Below are positions 60,056 to 64,000 of a stretch of DNA of 64,000 nt, in pieces. Every line of letters starts with the position of its first letter. Positions within the stretch are counted from its first letter, which is position 1. Position numbers and translations under genes: made by a program. The notes beneath the pieces are model-generated. The model did not search any database. It was given only the letters and a program-made list of their open reading frames with translations, and was not told the origin of the DNA. This DNA comes from Natranaerobius thermophilus JW/NM-WN-LF. Lineage in GTDB: Bacteria; Bacillota; Natranaerobiia; Natranaerobiales; Natranaerobiaceae. The DNA lies in the NCBI RefSeq assembly GCF_000020005.1, contig NC_010718.1, forward strand, positions 749,001 to 813,000. The letters run 5' to 3'.

Positions 60056-62080
60056 ATGAAAAAGAAGAAAATGATTTTCTTTTCATTAGATCCTGCATCT
60101 AAAGAAAAATATACCAAGGATTTACAAAGTTTTTTTGGAGACTATATAGAAATTGAATCGTATTCCCTAAAAGAGGGGATTAATCATAAAATAAATGGCG
60201 ATTTACTGATGATTTCTACTCCTTTACTTAATGAGTATGTAAAAAAATTTGTTTCTTCTGATATAGAAGTAATTTATCCAACCAGGACAATATTAAAAAA
60301 GGGATTTAAAGAACTAAAAAAGTTAGAAAAAGGACAACGAGCCATGCTTGTTAGTAATAGTAGTACCTTTGCTTTAGATCTATTGTCATTATTGCATCGA
60401 ATAGGAATTGATCATATACAATTTGATATATTCTATCCAGATATGGGACAAGTGCCCGATTTGGATTTAGCGGTTACCCCAGGTCAAACTTTCTATGTAC
60501 CATCAAAAGTGAATCAGGTAATTGATATTGGGTGGCGCGAATTTGATATATCAACATTATGGGAAATTGCCCTTAAGCTCAAAATTAATGATGAAACAAT
60601 ATTTGATAGTGTCAAAGCTCACAGCAAAAAAATCGTTCCTGTAAGTTATGGAATGCACTCGATATTGGATGATATCACCAAATCAGAGGCCAAATTATCT
60701 ATTATTTTAGATGAGGTGGACGATGCTATCCTCATGACTAATAACAGAGGTAGTATTCTTCATAACAATTCTGCATTAGTTAACATGTTAAACATTAATA
60801 AAACAGATTTGCAAGGTACCAATGTTGATGATGAAACTATTCTAGCTGAAATTCAACAAAAATTAATTAATAAAAACAATGTGAATAACCAGGTCATAGA
60901 TATTGACCTTTTAGATTCTTCTTTACTCGTTACCAAAAAACCCTTAATGGACCACAATAAACCATTTGGTTATGTTTATATTATGAAAAATGTAAACAAT
61001 ATCCGAAGACTAGAAAATAAAGTAAGAAAAACTTTAGCTGAAAAAGGCCATTTAGCAAGATATACTTTTGATTCCATTGTTGGAAAAAGCACTGAACTAA
61101 TTAAATGTAAACAAAAAGGTATGAAGATAGCAAGGTTAGACAAACCTGTACTGATTATAGGTCAAACTGGTACTGGAAAAGAGTTGTTTGCACAATCAAT
61201 TCACAACTACTCTGCAAGAAAGGATAATCCTTTTGTTGCTGTGAACTGTGCAGCATTACATTCCGAACTATTAGAAAGTGAATTGTTTGGTTATGAAGAG
61301 GGTGCTTTTACAGGTGCCAAAAAAGGTGGAAAAGAAGGATTGTTTGAACTTGCCCATGGAGGAACTCTTTTTTTAGATGAAATAGGTGACATCTCTTCAG
61401 AGCTGCAAGCTAAACTTCTTCGAGTATTACAGGAAAAGGAAATAATGAGAATTGGTGGAACTAAGACATTTCCTGTTGATGTTAGAATTATTGCAGCTAC
61501 CAATAAGGATTTTAAGAAACTTATGAGACAAGGCAAGCTAAGAAAAGATTTATATTATAGATTGAGTGTTCTAAATCTAAAACTTCCCTCTTTAAATGAT
61601 TTACAAGAAGATATTCCGCTACTAGTAGAATTTTTTTTACAAAAAACCGGAGTTCGAAAAAGTATGGAAAAAGAAGTCATGGATAAATTAGTTAATCATG
61701 ATTGGGACGGCAATATAAGGGAATTGGAAAACTGTGTTGAATATCTTGCCTATATGTCTGATGATTCCATTAAGTTAGAAGATCTTCCGGATGATTTCTA
61801 TGAAGACACTGCTGATTATGAAACTACTAATGAAATTGACCATTTTCCGGAACTTCTTCAAGAAGAAAAAATGATTTCAGATTCAATACTCAAAATAATT
61901 AAAATCAGAAGTGCAGGTCGAAGGACTATAAAAGAACTATTAGAAAATCAAGGGATTAAAACTTCAGAACATGAAATACGTAAAATATTAAATTATCTAC
62001 AACACAAAGGTTTTATTACCTACGGAAAAGGTCGAAAGGGGGTAGAGTTAACTCATTCTGGGAAAAAACTAAATCATTAA
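60056..62080 (+). CDS. Sigma-54-dependent activator with PrpR-like N-terminus and PAS domain
   Basis: A 674-residue enhancer-binding protein. Residues 1-190 resemble the PrpR N-terminal sensor domain, 210-330 a PAS domain (SIILDEVDDAILMTNNRGSILHNNSALVNML), 345-585 the AAA+ domain with GQTGTGKE, GAFTGA and GGTLFLDEIGD, and the C-terminal 70 residues a winged helix (RTIKELLENQGIKTSEHEIRKILNYLQHKGFITYG) rather than the usual Fis-type helix-turn-helix. It is upstream of the sigma-54 promoter at 62224 and so probably activates yjiH-yjiG-iadA. The ATG follows AGAAAGGA. Confidence 0.95.
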   Translation: MKKKKMIFFSLDPASKEKYTKDLQSFFGDYIEIESYSLKEGINHKINGDLLMISTPLLNEYVKKFVSSDIEVIYPTRTILKKGFKELKKLEKGQRAMLVSNSSTFALDLLSLLHRIGIDHIQFDIFYPDMGQVPDLDLAVTPGQTFYVPSKVNQVIDIGWREFDISTLWEIALKLKINDETIFDSVKAHSKKIVPVSYGMHSILDDITKSEAKLSIILDEVDDAILMTNNRGSILHNNSALVNMLNINKTDLQGTNVDDETILAEIQQKLINKNNVNNQVIDIDLLDSSLLVTKKPLMDHNKPFGYVYIMKNVNNIRRLENKVRKTLAEKGHLARYTFDSIVGKSTELIKCKQKGMKIARLDKPVLIIGQTGTGKELFAQSIHNYSARKDNPFVAVNCAALHSELLESELFGYEEGAFTGAKKGGKEGLFELAHGGTLFLDEIGDISSELQAKLLRVLQEKEIMRIGGTKTFPVDVRIIAATNKDFKKLMRQGKLRKDLYYRLSVLNLKLPSLNDLQEDIPLLVEFFLQKTGVRKSMEKEVMDKLVNHDWDGNIRELENCVEYLAYMSDDSIKLEDLPDDFYEDTADYETTNEIDHFPELLQEEKMISDSILKIIKIRSAGRRTIKELLENQGIKTSEHEIRKILNYLQHKGFITYGKGRKGVELTHSGKKLNH

Positions 62081-62133
62081 TGTATGTCTAAATTAAATGT
62101 TAACTAACTTGTTTAATTTAATTAATTGATAAT

Positions 62134-62183
62134 AGTGGGTGTTTATTGGGCGCTGATTATCCCGGTAAGCATCCACTTTTTTG
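62134..62183 (+). terminator. Terminator after the sigma-54 activator
   Basis: AGTGGGTG / CATCCACT (one G-U) with inner TTATTGGG / CCCGGTAA, followed by six T. Confidence 0.85.
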
Positions 62184-62223
62184 ATTTAGCGATTTAAAAC
62201 ACTGATATAAATGGGCTCATATA

Positions 62224-62241
62224 TTGGCACATTTATTGCAT
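62224..62241 (+). promoter_or_regulatory. Sigma-54 (-24/-12) promoter
   Basis: TTGGCAC-N5-TTGCAT with GG at 62226-62227 and GC at 62238-62239, exactly the spacing of -24/-12 promoters. It precedes yjiH by about 110 bases. The intervening stretch contains no gene. Confidence 0.9.
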
Positions 62242-62352
62242 AATAAAACTATATTCTAACTACCAAGTTTTTCAAAACCAATTGGGGGAGGTGACCTTAG
62301 TAAATCTATCAAGTAGGACTAATTCAAATGTATATAATAGGGAGGTATTAAA

Positions 62353-63048
62353 ATGTCACAAGACAACAAAGTGGGAATAGGTGCTTATATAGCTCTAATT
62401 TTAGCAGTAATGTTTTTTTCCGGTATTTTTGGAATGATTGATGGGCCAGAAGCACTGGGTCTATTAGATTTCTCAACTTTAAATGGTAGCTTTGGGGCCA
62501 TTGAAAACGCTGATGGCTCAACAACCTTTCGAGGTGTTGAAGGTACAGGAGCAAGAGACGGATTTATGTTTGGTTTAAGTCTACTGCCAACAGTGATATT
62601 TGCTTTGGCAATAGTAGAAATAGCTCAACATTACGGTGCTCTTGATGCCGCAAGGAAGCTTTTAACACCTCTTTTAAAACCACTTCTTGGTTTGCCAGGA
62701 GCAGCTGGCCTTACATTAATTGCTAGTCTACAGAGTACTGATGCTGGTGGGGCAATGACAAAGTCTCTTTCTGAAGCAGAAGAAATTACTCAAAAACAAA
62801 AAAGTGTTTTTGCATCCTTTCAGTTTTCAGCAGGTGCAACAATCACAAATGTATTTGCCTCAGGCGCGATCTTATATGGGTTAACAATGTCTGATGGTAG
62901 TATGGCCATTACTGTTCCAATGATCATACCTTTGGCAGTTATTTTCATTATGAAGTTTGTTGGAGCTAATTTAATGCGATTAAATTTGATGAGAGATAAG
63001 GGGGATGCTGAATGGGAGCAAAACAAGAAACCAACGATGGCAGATTAG
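62353..63048 (+). CDS. yjiH: YjiH-like nucleoside-recognition membrane protein
   Basis: A 231-residue protein with six membrane helices and the GATE-like pattern SLQSTDAGGAMTKSLSEAEEITQKQKSVFASFQFSAGATITNV. In enteric bacteria yjiH-yjiG-iadA form an operon that takes up and degrades isoaspartyl dipeptides; the same order is found here. AGGGAGG precedes the ATG. It overlaps yjiG by 37 bases. Confidence 0.92.
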   Translation: MSQDNKVGIGAYIALILAVMFFSGIFGMIDGPEALGLLDFSTLNGSFGAIENADGSTTFRGVEGTGARDGFMFGLSLLPTVIFALAIVEIAQHYGALDAARKLLTPLLKPLLGLPGAAGLTLIASLQSTDAGGAMTKSLSEAEEITQKQKSVFASFQFSAGATITNVFASGAILYGLTMSDGSMAITVPMIIPLAVIFIMKFVGANLMRLNLMRDKGDAEWEQNKKPTMAD

Positions 63049-63497
63049 TAACACAGGTTTTTGTTGATGGTGCAAAGAAAGGTTGGAATGTTGGAGTATT
63101 TAACATGTTGCCAAATGTTGTTATGGCATTTGTAATCATACATGCTCTTAATATTGTTGGATTATTAGATCTACTTGGAAATGTGCTAGGACCGGTAATG
63201 GCGATTTTTGGAATACCGGGAGAAGGTGCGGCTGTTCTTGCTGGGGCCTGGTTATCAATGGGTGGAGGAATAGGCGTTGCAGCTAGCTTATTTGAACAAG
63301 GTGTATTAGATGGACAACACTTGGTAATCCTATTTCCAGCTATTTTTCTTATGGGTTCTCAAATTCAATATGCCGGACGTTTATTAGGTACGGCTCAAGT
63401 TAATGCTAATCACTGGCCAGTATTATTTGGGATTTGTATTTTAAATGGCTTGATTGCGATGTTAGTTATGAATTATTTAGCTTTACCTCTCTTTTAA
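63012..63497 (+). CDS. yjiG: YjiG-like membrane protein
   Basis: A 161-residue partner of YjiH with four membrane helices and the GATE-like core IFGIPGEGAAVLAGAWLSMGGGIGVAASL. The two halves correspond to a split transporter. The ATG is inside the end of yjiH, so translation is coupled. Confidence 0.92.
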   Translation: MGAKQETNDGRLVTQVFVDGAKKGWNVGVFNMLPNVVMAFVIIHALNIVGLLDLLGNVLGPVMAIFGIPGEGAAVLAGAWLSMGGGIGVAASLFEQGVLDGQHLVILFPAIFLMGSQIQYAGRLLGTAQVNANHWPVLFGICILNGLIAMLVMNYLALPLF

Positions 63498-63548
63498 AAT
63501 GAATAATTATTTTCTTGTATCAAAATAGGGATGTGAAAGGAGTGTATT

Positions 63549-64000
63549 ATGCTAACACTAATTAAAAATGCTCAACTTTACACACCGGAATATTTAGGTA
63601 AGAAAGATATTTTATTGGCAAGTGATAAGATTCAGATGATATCAGATGAAATTAACTTGTCTGAAAACTCGGGGTTAGAGCTAGAAATAATTGATTCAGA
63701 GGGCTATTGGGTAGTACCAGGATTTATAGATAACCATGTACATCTGATTGGTGGCGGAGGTGAAGGAGGATATAATACTCGAACTCCTGAAATTCAGCTT
63801 TCAAAACTCACTGAAGCTGGCATTACAACAGTAATAGGTGTTTTGGGTACAGATGGAACCACTAGACATATGACCAGTCTTCTAGCAAAAGCTAGAGCTT
63901 TAGAGTCAGAAGGAATATCAACCTATATTCTGACCGGTTCATATCAAATACCCGTTCACACTATTACCGGTAATGTTAGAGATGATCTTGTAATAATTGA
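63549..64000 (+). CDS. iadA: Isoaspartyl dipeptidase IadA, partial
   Basis: The first 150 codons are present; the gene runs off the window. The amidohydrolase metal motif HVH (GFIDNHVHLIGGGGEGGYNTRTPE) and the start MLTLIKNAQLYTPEYLGKKDILLASDKI are as in IadA, which hydrolyses beta-aspartyl dipeptides from damaged proteins. AAAGGAG precedes the ATG. Third gene of the sigma-54-controlled operon. Confidence 0.93.
   Translation, partial: MLTLIKNAQLYTPEYLGKKDILLASDKIQMISDEINLSENSGLELEIIDSEGYWVVPGFIDNHVHLIGGGGEGGYNTRTPEIQLSKLTEAGITTVIGVLGTDGTTRHMTSLLAKARALESEGISTYILTGSYQIPVHTITGNVRDDLVII

Noticed and set aside
1-64000. CRISPR arrays, tRNA, rRNA genes
   Set aside because: No evenly spaced direct repeats with unique spacers and no tRNA or rRNA-like segments were seen on either strand.

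Overview
The window looks like chromosome of an AT-rich, low-GC Gram-positive anaerobe adapted to salt and probably alkali. The evidence is consensus sigma-A promoters and strong AGGAGG-type ribosome sites, many very acidic lipoproteins, an NhaC sodium/proton antiporter, a sodium:solute symporter, a glycine-betaine-type binding domain, molybdenum hydroxylase genes, and no respiratory or flagellar genes. A Natranaerobius-like haloalkaliphilic clostridial relative fits best; this is inference from content, not a database match. No rRNA, tRNA or CRISPR array was seen.

Layout. 0-8.5 kb: small membrane protein, short-chain dehydrogenase, CapA-like lipoprotein, FAD/Rieske oxidoreductase, a WG-repeat protein fused to a betaine-binding (OpuAC-like) domain, and a polyacidic lipoprotein whose ribosome site lies inside a terminator-like hairpin. 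8.5-12 kb: GntR-ABC ATPase-permease operon of YtrABC type with a promoter and operator. 12-13.8 kb: Cu/Zn superoxide dismutase without a signal peptide, a zinc ribbon, and an MsrA whose catalytic Cys codon is UGA followed by a SECIS-like hairpin, so a likely selenoprotein. 13.8-17.3 kb: NhaC with a long leader, then an IS1202/ISNCY element. 17.3-25.6 kb: a SAM-binding protein behind a Fur box, a class A penicillin-binding protein, an XRE regulator with a giant propeller lipoprotein, a TSCPD protein and a methyltransferase. 25.6-29.4 kb: XRE/DUF3796 pair, truncated DUF418 gene, and a two-component system flanked by two nearly identical 20-bp boxes in matching promoter positions. 29.4-33.7 kb: a three-way-junction element, a solo IS end, and a TetR regulator with a rifampin-phosphotransferase-like dikinase sharing operators, followed by a decayed gene. 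33.7-37.4 kb: arsenic island (thioredoxin-like protein, ArsP-like permease, two ArsR, ACR3). 37.4-42.8 kb: DUF3231 protein and three copies of one IS3-family element. 42.8-50 kb: molybdenum hydroxylase operon with YjiH-type and SSS transporters. 50-52.7 kb: old yellow enzyme and a triple FMN-binding lipoprotein. 52.9-59.8 kb: a complete Wadjet jetABCD operon. 60-64 kb: a sigma-54 activator, a strong -24/-12 promoter, and yjiH-yjiG-iadA (the last cut by the window edge).

How genes work together: sodium and solute handling (NhaC, OpuAC-like domain, SSS symporter), redox repair (SodC, seleno-MsrA), arsenic defence, plasmid defence by Wadjet, and purine-like or peptide scavenging by the hydroxylase and iadA clusters. 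Mobile elements have reshaped several promoters. The strongest leads are the UGA-containing MsrA, the shared two-component box, the IS ends carrying an outward -35 motif, and the WG-OpuAC fusion.
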